From Anastatus disparis (taxonomy: Eukaryota; Arthropoda; Insecta; Hymenoptera; Eupelmidae), in contig JAFFSR010000251.1 in the NCBI GenBank assembly GCA_017163975.1, positions 5,952,001-6,016,000 of the forward strand: 64,000 bases of DNA. Reading direction: 5' to 3'. Numbering within the stretch: the first letter of the stretch is position 1; each line of letters opens with the position of its first letter. Position numbers and translations under genes: made by a program. This document shows, one piece after another, positions 1 through 12,103 of this stretch. The notes below the pieces were generated by a model. That model ran no database searches. It saw nothing but the letters and a program-made list of their open reading frames with translations, and was not told the origin of the DNA.

Positions 1-1106
1 CAGCTTTTATAAAAATCACTGTCAAAGATATTCATTTATGCTAAAAGTTTTTGCAAAGAAATACACAATCATTATATTATATATATTATACTTTTATATT
101 ATATTTAAAAAAAACAACTTATTTAATCTAAAACATACAAAAATTTATAATGATTAGTGCTACAAAAATACATTGTGAGATATATGCAGAAAATATTCGA
201 AATCATGAATTTGTTATTATATCATGTTTAAAAAATTCAAGCGATTAAAATATAATAGTTTATTTAAATCGCAAGTATCGGATAGTATTTTATAACTGGT
301 AAGATATAAATTATTGAAATTCAATGTACTCCGCGAATGATAAATAAAAAACAGGAGTGGCAGTCGTGGGGACTGGCCGACAGAAGCTATGCTTCCAGTA
401 TATATATAGAAACTAGGAAGTGTGACATTTGCAAAAATTATATTTAATTTTTTAATGAAAACTTATTTTTCATTCAATGTATTATTTATTTAAAAATATA
501 TTAATAATATAGTTTATTAATATCAATTATTAAAAAATTATGAAAGAAATATTTATGCGTAGCTTATATAGGTTCATTGATATAAAAAAATGAAGTAGTA
601 AAACTTTGTAGTTTCTCAAATAAAATTTACAGAAATGTACAGATCTAAAATTTTCGGAAAATTTTTCGTAAAAAAGATAATTTTTCAAATAGAAATATAG
701 AATAAAAAATTAAAAAAGAAATTAAAGTAAAGATAAAATACCAATTTTGTTTTGTGCTGTAAAATTTTTTTAAGTCATTTTTTTATATTTTTTTTACCGT
801 ATTGAGTAGTTTTTAAATTCGTGGAATTTTTTTAACTTTCTTCAATTACTTATAACTATTTAAGAAATAAAGATATGTAAGAAGACTAGGGAAAATAAAT
901 ATTTTTTTCATTAGAATTATATTTTTTTAACTGAGCAATATATATAGTAAGATTACGAGGAAAGTACCTATACGAAATCAGTAGGTGAAAGTGAGAGGGT
1001 ATAGGAAAACATCGTTATGAAAACATATTTAGAAAAAGAGAAACAGTACCCGCTTTGTGTTTACCTATAACGTTCTAGTATATATGGATACTTTCCTATA
1101 AATATA
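1..1106. other. AT-rich gene-free DNA
   Basis: No open frame, splice pattern or RNA gene that I can support. Mostly poly-A/poly-T tracts. Confidence 0.5.
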
Positions 1107-1700
1107 TTTATGTCGTCGTAGGCCAAATTCGGCTCAATACCCATAGACCCAGCTAAATTTGTATTGACATCGCGTACACTTTGGCTCGTTTCTAACTATG
1201 TTCAAATGTTTCTATACGCTTTCAGTGGCGTATGGAAGCTTTCCATATGAGCCCGGAGTCGTATGGATTATATATGTGTTCAGACTGGTCAACTTAGGTA
1301 AACCGTATGACGCGAGCGCGCCTATGCTCACAGCTGACTTTGACATTTTCTTAACCATAAAAAAATTTTGGGTTATGCGATCAGCGATGCGAAAAAATTG
1401 AAGATTTATGTTTACAAATTAAAAACAAATGAAAGAGTGACAGCAACTAATTTTGACATATTATCAAAAAATTTTCAAGAAACATTAATATATTATTTAT
1501 TAATGTTAAAAATATAAATATAAATCAAATTAATAAAAAAAAAGTGTTACGAAAATAAAAATGTTGTGGCGATTCGATTGAAATTATTCAATCGAACGCA
1601 TTAATAAGTTAGATTTAATGTGTAGTGTGTTGTGTGTGTTTTGTTTTTATTTTAAATCGATTTTGTTATAGTCCCTCATTTGGCCTACAACGACATAAAA
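1107..1700. mobile_element. Short TIR element, TTTATGTCGTCGTAGGCC ends
   Basis: The left end (1107-1128) and right end (1678-1699) are inverted copies of about 22 bp with one or two mismatches. The interior has no coding sequence. A second element with related ends follows at 1975-2374, so this is probably one non-autonomous family. Target duplication not resolved. Confidence 0.5.
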
Positions 1701-1705
1701 TTATC

Positions 1706-1793
1706 TACGTAACTTGGGCGTACGAAGGATGAGCATGGTCTCGACAAATATTAGCCTCGTTCATATTCATCCTTCGTACGCCCAAGTTACGTA
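1706..1793. repeat. Perfect 27-bp inverted repeat
   Basis: 1706-1732 and 1767-1793 are exact reverse complements (core AACTTGGGCGTACGAAGGAT) with a 34-nt loop. It lies between two other inverted-repeat elements. Confidence 0.85.
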
Positions 1794-1803
1794 TTAGTTA
1801 TAT

Positions 1804-1967
1804 ATGTCCTTTGGCCGTATTCAGGTGGAATATGAATCGAGGACAATGTTTGTCGCTTGAGCTGAAATTGCCGAGGGCGCGCGAAGCGCGCCCGAGGTAG
1901 ATTTCTGCTCAAGCGGCAAACATTGTTCGAGATTCAGATTCCACCTGAATAAACGGCCAAAGGACAT
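1804..1967. repeat. Foldback with GC-rich palindromic core
   Basis: ATGTCCTTTGGCCG at 1804-1817 is inverted at 1954-1967, and pairing continues inward with mismatches through the CAGGTGGAAT segment. The centre near 1873-1895 is GGGCGCGCGAAGCGCGCCC, a GC hairpin in very AT-rich surroundings. No coding potential is supported. Confidence 0.75.
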
Positions 1968-1974
1968 AGATGAT

Positions 1975-2374
1975 TTTATGTCCGAAGTAGGCCGTATGAG
2001 GAAATATAACTTATTAGTTGAAAATATAAATCTTTTTTTCAATACTTTTAAAATAAAATTTTAGTTCTATTGATTTTTTCTTTTGTTTCTTAGATTGACA
2101 TTTTGTAATGAGTATAGCTGCTATCGAAGCGCGAGTCATTTTTTTTCACTAACCTACGTTCAATATGATTGCTCTTTGACATATTGAACGAAACATAGTA
2201 GGATCGGTGATGCCATATTGATTTCTCCTGAGACATATTGAGTCTTAATATGTCTCAGGAAGACATATAATTCTTGCAATAAGTCGAGGAGCGCGTCTGA
2301 GACATATGGGATGCCAATACAAATTTAGCATGCTCTTTACATACTGACACGAATACGGCCTACGAGGACATAAA
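1975..2374. mobile_element. Short TIR element related to 1107-1700
   Basis: Ends read TTTATGTCCGAAGTAGGCCG on the left and the inverse (CGGCCTACGAGGACATAAA) on the right, matching the ends of the element at 1107-1700. An internal perfect 13-bp hairpin (CCTGAGACATATT, 2227-2239 with 2247-2259) lies inside. Confidence 0.5.
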
Positions 2375-2957
2375 TAACTAATACATACTACAAGCATGGC
2401 ACCCTGTGCCATATTCGTACATTAACGCTGGGTGACATTTGGGACTGTCGATTTTTATACATTTAGTGCTCCTGCCGTAACGTCGCGTAAGAAGCATAGC
2501 TTCAAAAATAAAAGCCAAAATTAGACACTTCATGAATGATAAATCAAAAAGAAAGTCTATCATTGACAAATGTTTTCCTTTGCTTAATAGTTTTGTCAAA
2601 TTTCCAATTTTTTCATTGAACTTGGTAAATAAAAATAATACTGACTAATTCTATGTAAAAATATAATAACAAAATAATCCCCACGATTTTTTTCTGTGAA
2701 CTTTGTAGTTTAAAAAAAATATTGTTTAAAATGTTGATAATTGATAATATATTAAAAATTATATTTTTAATATACTATCAATTTTCTTGGGGATAATAAC
2801 TGGTTTGACGTTTATTCTTTGTTGACACATCTAAAAGAACTCTTTTTTGATTATTTTATATCTCTGATAAAAGTGGGTTCATTTTTGCACAGTATTGAAA
2901 TGGACTTTTTAACTCACGGCTAAACAAGATTTAAGCATGGATTTAAGTCGCGTAATA

Positions 2958-3421
2958 AGGTCAATGTCCCAACTGCGGATAGCGTCCCAACTGCGGATAA
3001 TTTTGTATTATTTATATAACGAAAAATGCAATATTTATAATATACAGAAAAAAAAAATTTATTTTATTAATTAAAATATTTTTGCGCGATTCTGTACTAT
3101 TGCTGAGCAGAAAAAACAGCACAGGTTAAAAAAAAATATCAAAGCAGCAGTTTTGGTTCAACTCACAAAATTCAAAATGGCGTCCTTATAAACGTGAAAG
3201 AATGGATTATCCGCAATAAGGACATTTTTAATGCGGTATATAATTAATAAAAATTCATGATTAATTGATTAAAATGATACAATATTGTAATTATTTGATA
3301 ATTTGAATGTTTAATTACAATATTAATCTACTTTTATGAAAATTGTGTGTGATAAAGTGTATTTTTTTATTATTTTATTGCACACGTAACCTTAAATTAT
3401 CCGCAGTTGGGACATTGACCT
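2958..3421. mobile_element. MITE, Tc1/mariner-like by TA flanks
   Basis: Terminal inverted repeats AGGTCAATGTCCCAACTGCGGAT match over 23 bp at both ends and TA dinucleotides flank the element (2956-2957, 3422-3423). The left end repeats TCCCAACTGCGGATA twice, 18 bp apart. Non-coding and 464 bp long. The superfamily is inferred only from the TA duplication. Confidence 0.7.
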
Positions 3422-3949
3422 TACTATGAAAATTCTAGAAATAGAATGTGCTATTGACGATTGAACGATACTGCAGCGCCAAAACCTCACATTAATTTCC
3501 ATAAGGTGGCTAAATTTGGAACTCTTCTAAGAGTATTCATATATATGATACAATACCTGGGTTCTAATTGAACAGCTTTTAAGTAAACGTGACGGTATCG
3601 TTTAATCGCGAATTATTTCTCACATCTTGGTAAATCGTATTAAATGCATATAAAAAACGTTCATTTTTAACAATCACATTTATTTTTTGTGTTAAAAACA
3701 TTATCAACTGTTTTAGCTCCATACTTTCGTATTGTTTTAAAAAAATTAAATCTGAATATAATTTAATTTCAAAAATATAAAATGATTAGTAAATATAACT
3801 AAATAAAGTATATATTTAATCAAAAATTTACTATTTTCATAAAAATATTTTTTGGATTCTAATTAGATTAAAACGATTATATTTCACATAAAATTTTGAA
3901 ATTTACAAAAAATAAAAGGAAAATAAAATTTGTGTTTTTTTGAAAATTA

Positions 3950-4170
3950 CTAAAATGGCTCTAAAATTCCAACTACGTTTTGAAATTCAATTTCCAACTG
4001 CTTCCTCCTTCCGGCAGTAGAAAATAATTTACATGAAATTTTAGAGCAAATCCATCGAAAGTTTTTAAATAGTAACTTATTTACTGAATACATACATACG
4101 CCCATACATACTGACAAATATTTTTTGCGAACCACTTATTTTGATTGAGTTTAAATATACTAAAATAAAT
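3950..4170. repeat. Diverged fragment of a dispersed repeat (also at 56.95-57.37 kb)
   Basis: Shares the order AGCAAATC(C/T)ATCGA, then GAATACATACATAC, then GCGAACCACTT/GGAAACCACTT with 56950-57370. This looks like the 3' part of a dispersed repeat rather than a gene. Open frames here are short and unrecognised. Confidence 0.35.
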
Positions 4171-4859
4171 AAAAAAAACGTAAAATTTTTTTTCGCATAT
4201 AGTGCCAAAGAAGTTGGTAACGTTTTTTTAAATCAAAAATTAATAAAATCAATGTGATTGTTACAAATTGGAGTTTTTTTACGAGCTCAATTCATATGAC
4301 TAATTTACCAAAACATGAATAAATGACACGTTTTTTAAACGAATCTGAAATGGAATTAATGATTTAATATTTTATGTGGAACTTTTTTAGTGGTAATAGT
4401 AAAAATGATATAAATTACTGTTAAGTTTTTTTATAAAACATCACTATATCTCACAAATGTTAAAATAAGCTAAAACTGTTTATAATTTGCGTTTTAATAT
4501 GATTAAAATTAATTTTCATAAAGCATGATCTAAACATTGTTAAATACAATACAGTGCAAATGTGTAAAATCCAGTTTTTTGTATTCATATATTCTAAATT
4601 CTGCATTAATACTTACAGCAATAACTAAATGCAGTAATATAAGCAAATTTTCCTTTCTTTTGTAATCAAGTTCTCCTTAGATCCTAGTAATAATTTTTTT
4701 TCAGAAATATTTCAACGCCTAATACTTAATATTCTATTCAGAGTTATATAACAAAAATAAAAAATATAATTATTCTAAAGAAAAATATAAAATGATTTTA
4801 CAGAATAAGGTTCATTGGAATAATAATTATTTACCATCAATATTATTCGATTCCTTATT

Positions 4860-6075
4860 TCAAACAAAAAAATATTACTTTTTCCCTTTCGATGATTTCT
4901 TAGTAAAATTGCACTACGTATTAATTATGTTTCCCTGTTGCTGAGAGTTATACAATAGTACGACTATTTATTGCACTTTTCAAAGCGAATATTAAAATAT
5001 ATTTCTACATCTTTAGTAATTAAAAATTCATGTAAGTTATGAAGAAAAAGAAAATAAATAATTACTTTTTTAATAATTAAATATAATAATTTACTCAGTA
5101 GGAAAATTAAACTTAAACTGTTACAAACATTAATTTAAGAAAGTCAATAGAATAAATTATATTTAAAAGATCAAACTGAATCTTATAAACAGAGGAAAAA
5201 TTAGTAGATAAAAATAACTTACAATTTTTTTCTATTACCGTAATTTATTACTATAAATCTTCTTGAATTTTTAAGTTTAAATAAAACTGTATTATATTGG
5301 TCAGTCTACATCTCAAAACTAAGACAAATTTATAAAGAAACTGATATATTATTTTTATATACGAAGTTTTTCAATACATACGTTTATTATGAACTACCAA
5401 AATTGTGAATTACAAAAAAAGTCAATATCAGTATGATAAGAAAATTTATAATAAAAAAAATTATGAGTTCAATCGTTACTTTAAAAAAAGTATATAAATC
5501 GTTGTCTATGGTATGGTATACTGATTCAATTTTTCTTACAAATGAAAATTTTACAATACTTGATATTTTACCAAATAATTATTTTTCTTTCAACAATATA
5601 ATAATTATACTCAAGTAAGTAATAGAACGTTTTTAATTAAGCTATTCTCTATAGTTATTGTATAATATTATCTAACAATTGATCTAAAAAACAATAATTT
5701 TGTGGAAAATTACATTAGAACAATATATTTCTTAAACTCTTGGTATATTTCTTCTTTTTAATTCAATGCTTTCTTTGTAAAGCTAAAGCATAAGTAATAA
5801 TTTTATTTTATAAAAGAATAGTACTTTTTGCTAAGTTAAAATCTATTGTTTATGTATTTTATAAAGTGAATATTGAATAAAATTGCATTTCTATAAAATC
5901 ACTTTTCTCTTTTATAATACTGCTATTGTAATTTATCTATTGTTTTTTATAGTTTTACATTTTATAAAGTGAATATTAAAAATATTGCTTTTACACGTAA
6001 TAATTATTTTCATTGTAAGTATTGCTTTTGATGTGCGCTGTTCTAATTGCTATTATATACATTAATTTTTAGTAA
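4860..6075. repeat. Left copy of a diverged inverted duplication flanking the serpin
   Basis: Reading the reverse strand of 13415-14340 gives the same succession of blocks. Examples are TAATACTGCTATTGTAATTT, AAGTGAATATTAAAAATATT and ACATTAATTTTTAGTAAC, at roughly 70-80% identity by eye. No protein is recognised in either copy. Confidence 0.6.
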
Positions 6076-7097
6076 CTTCGAAAAAGGGAAAAAAATGCTT
6101 CCCTCCAGTCGATTTGTATTCGTCTATTGAGCATGAAGTTAGATAAAACTACTAAAAAATATAGAAATCCAAATACATTTCAAAACATTTTAAAAATTAT
6201 AATTATTGATTAGTATTCCTTTTTGTCTGATTAAAAAGTGCTAAGGGAAAATAAATTAAATCGACTTATAAATCATCAATAATCACACATATTTCATAAA
6301 AAGTATGTATAGCATTTTTTCAATTTAGTGCTGAAAAAAATTAATTTTAGCTATAACAAAATTAGATCGACGAGAATCAGGTACAGAAAAATTGACATGA
6401 ATGATTCCGCGATACTTTTAATATATAGATAACTCTAAATAAAAAGTGTAAGTTTAATAGAATTGATGAACAAAAATAATTTATTTGCATTCAAAAAACA
6501 TAGAAAAATATTTGATAATTCCAGTTGATGTAACGTAATTATTTTCGTATGAAAAAATATAAAATCCACATTTCCCAAGATTTACGGATGACATATTGTT
6601 TTCTTTCTGGTAATAAAGAAAAATAACATCTTTAAAAAGAACCGTACAAATGTTTCCTGGTTTTTTTTATATAGCACTTTCGATAAATGTGGTTTTCACG
6701 GGGTATCTACCTTCTAAAATAAAATATAATAATAAAATTTTTTTAAATTTTATTTTTATAAAAATGTATTCCTTTTTCATTCCGATATTTATAAAAAGTG
6801 TGTTCTAATTTTTGAGTTAAATTAAAGTTATTAGAGTGTGACTAAACAAAAAAATATTATGAAGTTTTGAAAACTATTACTGCATGAGAGTCTCAAATAT
6901 TGAAATTCTAATTTTTGATCGGTACAATACCATATTACTTCTATTTTTTAAACACCTGTTCGCATGCGCGCACATTCTTTATATTCTTTCCTTTCAACTT
7001 AACCATCAGAGCTAGAGATCTATTCCTCTGTAGCTATACAGTGTAGTTGTCAACGTGTACTTGAACTGTAAAAGACATAAATTGTAAAATAATAAAA
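6076..7097. other. Serpin 5' flank, no gene seen
   Basis: AT-rich with a short GCATGCGCGC patch near 6963. It should contain the serpin promoter and any 5' leader exon, but I cannot place a TATA box or a signal-peptide exon with confidence. Confidence 0.3.
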
Positions 7098-8898
7098 ATG
7101 ACCGAGTTAGATAAAATCACAAATAATATATCAAAATCTCTTCAAAATTTTACAACAAATTTTTATCAAGTAAGTAATTATTTTAATCAACATTTTATTT
7201 ACTAAAACAAATAAAAATAAATTTCAATTTTTAGAATGTAGCCAGTATGGAAAATAATATTGTATGTTCGGCTTTGAGCGCTCATGTAGCTTTATCAATG
7301 GTAGCTTATGGTGCTGATGGTAAAACAGGACAAGAAATCCGACAGGCTTTACATTTACCAAAAGATGATACAGAAGCTTATGATGGGTTAAAAAGTATCA
7401 TCGATACTTTGAATGTCAGTAGAAATTGATTTTAATATTTACTCATTTAATTTTTATTACAATTTTTTTAAAATTTATTATATTTAGTTATATACTTATA
7501 ATGTAAAAACATTTTAGAATTTTTATTATACCTATTTTTGTTTTATTATTTTAGAAACTTTCAGAAGTTATTCTTAAAATGGCTAATAAAATTTATCCTT
7601 CGAATAACATACCTGTTAAAGATGATTTTAAAGATATGATGCGCAAATATTTTCATTCCGAAATTGATACATTAGATTTTTTAAAAGCCAAAGAATCTGC
7701 TGATATAATTAATCAATGGTGTTCCGATCAAACAAAGGCCAAAATACAAAAAATAATTTTAGCTGGTATAAAAAATTATATAAGCCAATTTTCATAATTA
7801 CTTGATTAATATTTAGCAAGCTGTAATTTTTTTATTGTGATATTTAAATATTTTACATTGATTTTAGATGATCTATGCAAGGAAGGAGGAATGATATTGG
7901 TTAATGCTGTATACTTTAAAGGAGATTGGAAACATAAATTTCATGAACAAGTAACGGAATTATATACATTCCACGTTAATAAAACTACAACGATAGACGT
8001 TCCAACAATGATGAATACAGCTCATTATTATTACGAGTTTTTAGAAGAACTAAACGCTAATTGCATTGCTCTCCCATATAAGGTAATGTTTATTTACTTA
8101 TTAATTTATGATTAATTATTTCATTGATTAATGATTGATTGGTGATTATTTAATAAATTAATGACATAAATAATTAATTTACTTTAGAATTTGCAAATGT
8201 TTAAAATTTTTTAAATAATAACTTTTATTTACGATAATTATTTTATTTTAGAATGAAGACGTATTCATGGTACTTGTTGTCCCTAAAGAAATTGATGGTT
8301 TGCAACTGGTCGAAAAAAACCTTGAAAAATTTAATATTGATTACAGCAAAATAAAACAAAGTTCTCGTAAAATTAAACTTCATTTACCTAAATTTAAGAT
8401 AGAAACAAAAATTGATTTAAAGTCTTATTTTGAAAAGGTATATAATATAATTAGTTTTTATTACATCATAATATCCGTTATCAAGCATAAAATAAAAATT
8501 TAAAATAAAAATTATAGATGGGAATGCTTGAAATGTTTACTTACGATGCAAATTTCAAAGGTATTTCTGAAAAACCTTTGAAAATAGATAAAGTAATACA
8601 AAAAGCATTTATCGAGGTTAATGAAGAAGGAAGTGAAGCTGCCGCAGTTACTTGTAAGTTAAACCTGTATATTACTCAATCAATATTAAATAATTAAAAA
8701 TTTTAATATTCAAATCGTTTAATTTTACTTTAAAATAATTAAAATTTTGTTATTTCATTAGCTGTTCAAATGTCATGCTATCGATCTATGCCGATACCTC
8801 CAATGAAGGTCCTTGTGGACAGGCCTTTTCTATACTTCATTGTATACAAAGATATTACGTTATTCAGCGGTCGAATTATTAATCCATTATTGGAATAA
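7098..8898 (+). CDS. Serpin (serine protease inhibitor), 7 exons
   Basis: Exons 7098-7169, 7235-7414, 7555-7765, 7868-8082, 8252-8437, 8518-8653 and 8762-8898 join in frame with GT-AG introns to give 378 codons, the usual serpin core size. Serpin landmarks in order: helix A region, [20 protein letters not shown] (from about residue 36), [36 protein letters not shown], the inhibitory hinge [15 protein letters not shown] (about residues 319-333) and the C-terminal DRPFLYFI strand. Small-residue hinge positions suggest a functional inhibitor, not an ovalbumin-type relic. Counting from the hinge puts the scissile bond near Tyr340-Arg341-Ser342, so trypsin- or chymotrypsin-like targets are possible; the loop is about three residues longer than in alpha-1-antitrypsin. 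The start MTELDK has no signal peptide, so the product is either intracellular or joined to an upstream leader exon not found here. Confidence 0.93.
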
Positions 8899-9026
8899 AT
8901 AATATTTTCAATTAAATATTTTACTGTTTAATCATATCATTAAACCATTGGATCACATTTATTTTACATTATTTAAATTTAATGTTACATTGAACTTGTA
9001 TTTATTGTCGTTTAACAATTGTACAG

Positions 9027-9028
<2 letters not shown>

Positions 9029-9073
<45 letters not shown>
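9029..9073. repeat. (TA)n microsatellite
   Basis: Uninterrupted TA repeat just 3' of the serpin gene. Confidence 0.95.
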
Positions 9074-9077
<4 letters not shown>

Positions 9078-9206
9078 GAAAACTATATAAAAAATTCAGT
9101 GAGCTAAATATAATTAACGGACAAAAAAAATATTTTTATATTAAAAAAATTTCAAGAGATATCGTAAGATATTTTAGTTAAAATAATAAAATTGTTTTTA
9201 CACTAA

Positions 9207-9876
9207 CAAGAAGAGCACTCCACCTCCGGGAAACGAATTTGGCTCAAACTTCAGGATATGATTTTTTGATGAAAAACAATGAACCCATGTTTTTTCATAA
9301 CGTCGAATAAGCCTCCTAGGTAAGGATATAGACATTTGTTCAAAAATATGGTAAATAAGAGCCTTTATAAAAACTTGAATAACCAAATAACTAAGACTTA
9401 CAAAAAAATTCATAAAAGATAAAATGAAACACGAATCAAAAGCTTTAATTTGAGTTTTGTTGCATTAAAAAAGCTTTTGTTGTCCGAGAGTTATTCTTAA
9501 TTGAATATTACCACATATTTACTTGATATTTTTAGCATATAAAACATGATGAATTTTTTATATTATTTCATCAGCATATTTTAATCACCTGCAACCTTTG
9601 AACCACAAAAGCTTTTTCAATGCAACAAAGCTTAAATTGAAGCATTTAATTTGTGCTTCATTTTATCTTTCATGCATTTTTTTTAAGTCTTAGTTCTTTG
9701 GTTATTCAAGTTCTTGCAAAGGCTCTTATCCACTATACTTTCGAAAAAATGTCTATATCCGTGTCTAGGGGGTCTATTCGACGAGAACAAAAAACATGGG
9801 TTCATTTTTTTTCATCGTAAATCATATCCTGCAGTTTCAGTCAAATTCGTTTTCCGGAGGTGGGGTACTCTTCTTG
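9207..9876. mobile_element. Foldback element F1 (CAAGAAGAG ends, TAA duplication)
   Basis: The two arms (about 9207-9480 and 9600-9876) are diverged inverted copies. They share AGCTTTAATTTGAG/AAGCTTAAATTGAAG, GTCTATATCC and ATATCCTGCAGTTTC-type blocks. Termini are CAAGAAGAG and CTCTTCTTG, flanked by TAA at 9204-9206 and 9877-9879. The same family recurs at 62602-63074. Open frames inside are not coding. Confidence 0.8.
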
Positions 9877-9879
9877 TAA

Positions 9880-11143
9880 ATTAAAAAGATTGCGGCAACG
9901 TTTGATCCATTATATAATCAATTGGAAAAAAATTTTAGGAGGTAAATTAAGTTTGGAAAAAACGTTGCTATCACGTTGTTTTTCAATAGTTTTAAGATGT
10001 TGCAACAACGTTTTATTAAACAAATATTTAGATATGCATAAATTGTTGCGAGAAAGTGATAAAAGCAATTAAAAATCATCGTTTGTTGAAAATGGTTGAA
10101 ACGTATTTGGCACCGTTCTCTTTTAGTTTCTAGCATGTACTTTTTGTCATAAATGTGGACATTTTCCCAAAGACAGGAACGTTGTTAGAAAGGTCCCGCG
10201 TTACTGTGCCTGAACATTATTCTGTGCTTCCCATTTAAATACATGTAAGGCAAAGAATTAGGTTCAAGCACAGTAACCAGGACACATACCCTATGGAAGT
10301 AAAAAATCCACGTGAACTTAGAGCCAAAAATTCATTGCCTACATATTTCTGAGACAGGTTGTGCTAGTTAAATTAGTCGAGAATGTTTTCTTCGTGATAA
10401 AGTTTTGATTGCAATCATAAATTAGTTAAATGTTGATTTTATTCTCATTACAGTATTGAAAATATAATCATACGAAAGAATTAAATCTCTTAAAATTATG
10501 ATTGCTTTAATTTATAGCAATCAGCCAACTACATGCACACTTTCTATTTGAAAATTATAAATATATAATTGAAGATATAATTAAAAAATACCTATGACCA
10601 TAAATCAATAGTGTTTGAAGAATATAATATTGAGGGTATCATGTAGACCTGCCACCCATTAGTCGCAGTATCGCCTGTTTATCTTGATTCAAACAAAAAT
10701 AAATATATTATTACTCTACTCTCTAAATATAATTCAATGCAATCCCACTGAATGGATCTGTGAAAAGCGCTGCACTAGAATTGCAACTAAAATTTCAATG
10801 AAATTTCAGTGAAATATTCACTATTTGAAATTAATGACGAAATTTCACTGAATAATCAGAAGAAATTTTAATGAACTTCAGTGAAAATGTTGATGTTTCA
10901 GTGAATATTTCATAATTTTATTCAGTAAAATTTAGAGAGTAGATAATCTTTAATCTCAATTCTACTTGAAACAGTACAACCCAGATCACATTTCTATAGA
11001 ATACTCATACATCTGGATTTTTATGTCTTTGAAGATTCCGAATGTAATTGAGATGGAAGTATGTATTATCTTAACTGACTCTCATCACTTACTTTAATTT
11101 TTCAAACTTACATTTTATTTTTCTTCGAAACCAAAAAATCTTA
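9880..11143. other. Gene-free DNA with a hairpin and a TTTCAGTGAAA cluster
   Basis: GTTACTGTGCCTGAAC (10200-10215) is inverted at 10262-10277 with one mismatch. Between 10796 and 10930 short palindromic words of the type ATTTCACTGAAA occur about eight times. No gene supported. Confidence 0.5.
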
Positions 11144-11756
11144 CAAGGAGCGTGTCAGGGTATTGGGACGCAGATTTTGCTCAAATTTTGGAAGATGATT
11201 TTGAATGTAAAAACATGAAAAAATCCAAGTCACTAGACTCTAACGCTCAATATTTCCCTAGTTACAGGTAATTAAAGAAACTCACTATAAAAATTACTAG
11301 ATTTTCAAACGCTTATAGTTACTCAGCATTAATAGCTAGAAGCTTGAAACCTTTTTTAAATGAAAGCTGAGTTAAAATCCTTTTGAAATCGTAGTTACAG
11401 CGTATAAAAATATTATTTTTTTCCAAAATTATAAAGCAATGAAAGTTTGACCTGAAATTCCTCTTCATAACATTAATTAATGATAAATGCTAAAATTTGG
11501 TATAATTTTCATTGCTATAATTTTGGAAAAAAATAATATTTTTATATGTTGTAACTACTTAGGACTTTATATTACTTTAAATGATGACTTTAAATCAACT
11601 TTCATTTAAAAAAATGTTTTAAGCTTCTAGCTATTAATGCTGAAGAACTATTAGCATTAGAGTCTAGTGACTTGGCTTTTTTCATGTTTTTACATTCAAA
11701 ATCATCTTCCAAAATTTAAGCAAAATCTGCGTCCCAATACCCTGACACTCTCCTTG
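11144..11756. mobile_element. Foldback element F2 (CAAGGAGCGTG ends)
   Basis: Arms of about 250-300 bp at 11144 and 11756 are inverted copies; the outer 50 bp, starting CAAGGAGCGTGTCAGGGTA, are nearly identical. Flanking triplets are TTA on the left and ATA on the right, so the target duplication is imperfect. No coding content. Confidence 0.8.
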
Positions 11757-11919
11757 ATAGTATGAATCACAAACGTAATTTTAAGAGAGATGATAAAAAA
11801 TGTATCAATAATGCTATCCCAAATATTCATTAGGACAATGTATTAAATTCTGCTTGTTCAAGCTGCAGTATTCACACTTTTATTTTAAGATATTTTCTAT
11901 TAATGATATATACGCACCC

Positions 11920-12042
11920 CCCTGTCAAAAAAAACTACGTGGGTATCCACGTGGGAACATAGATGGGTACCCACGTGGATACCCACGTAGATTCCCACGT
12001 GTGCCCCCACGTGGGTCCCCACGTAGTTTTTTTTTGACAGGG
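11920..12042. mobile_element. 123-bp element packed with CACGTG words
   Basis: Ends CCCTGTCAAAAAAAACTACG and its inverse form terminal repeats. Between them the perfect E-box palindrome CACGTG occurs four times within 100 bp, and further CACGTA or TACGTG half-copies lie at the edges. Tiny non-coding foldback element or satellite-like insertion. Confidence 0.65.
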
Positions 12043-12103
12043 CCGCTTTATACGATACACACAAAGCGCCACATAAAAAACGAGAACAACTCTCACAAGA
12101 TTA

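Noticed and set aside
1198..1401. 67-codon open frame
   Set aside because: Lies within a TIR element, with no motif or splice support.
1821..2042. 73-codon minus-strand frame
   Set aside because: It crosses a foldback and a TIR element; it reads inverted-repeat sequence, not a gene.
9198..9413. 71-codon minus-strand frame
   Set aside because: It is the arm of foldback F1; the same words recur on the other strand of the right arm and in F5.
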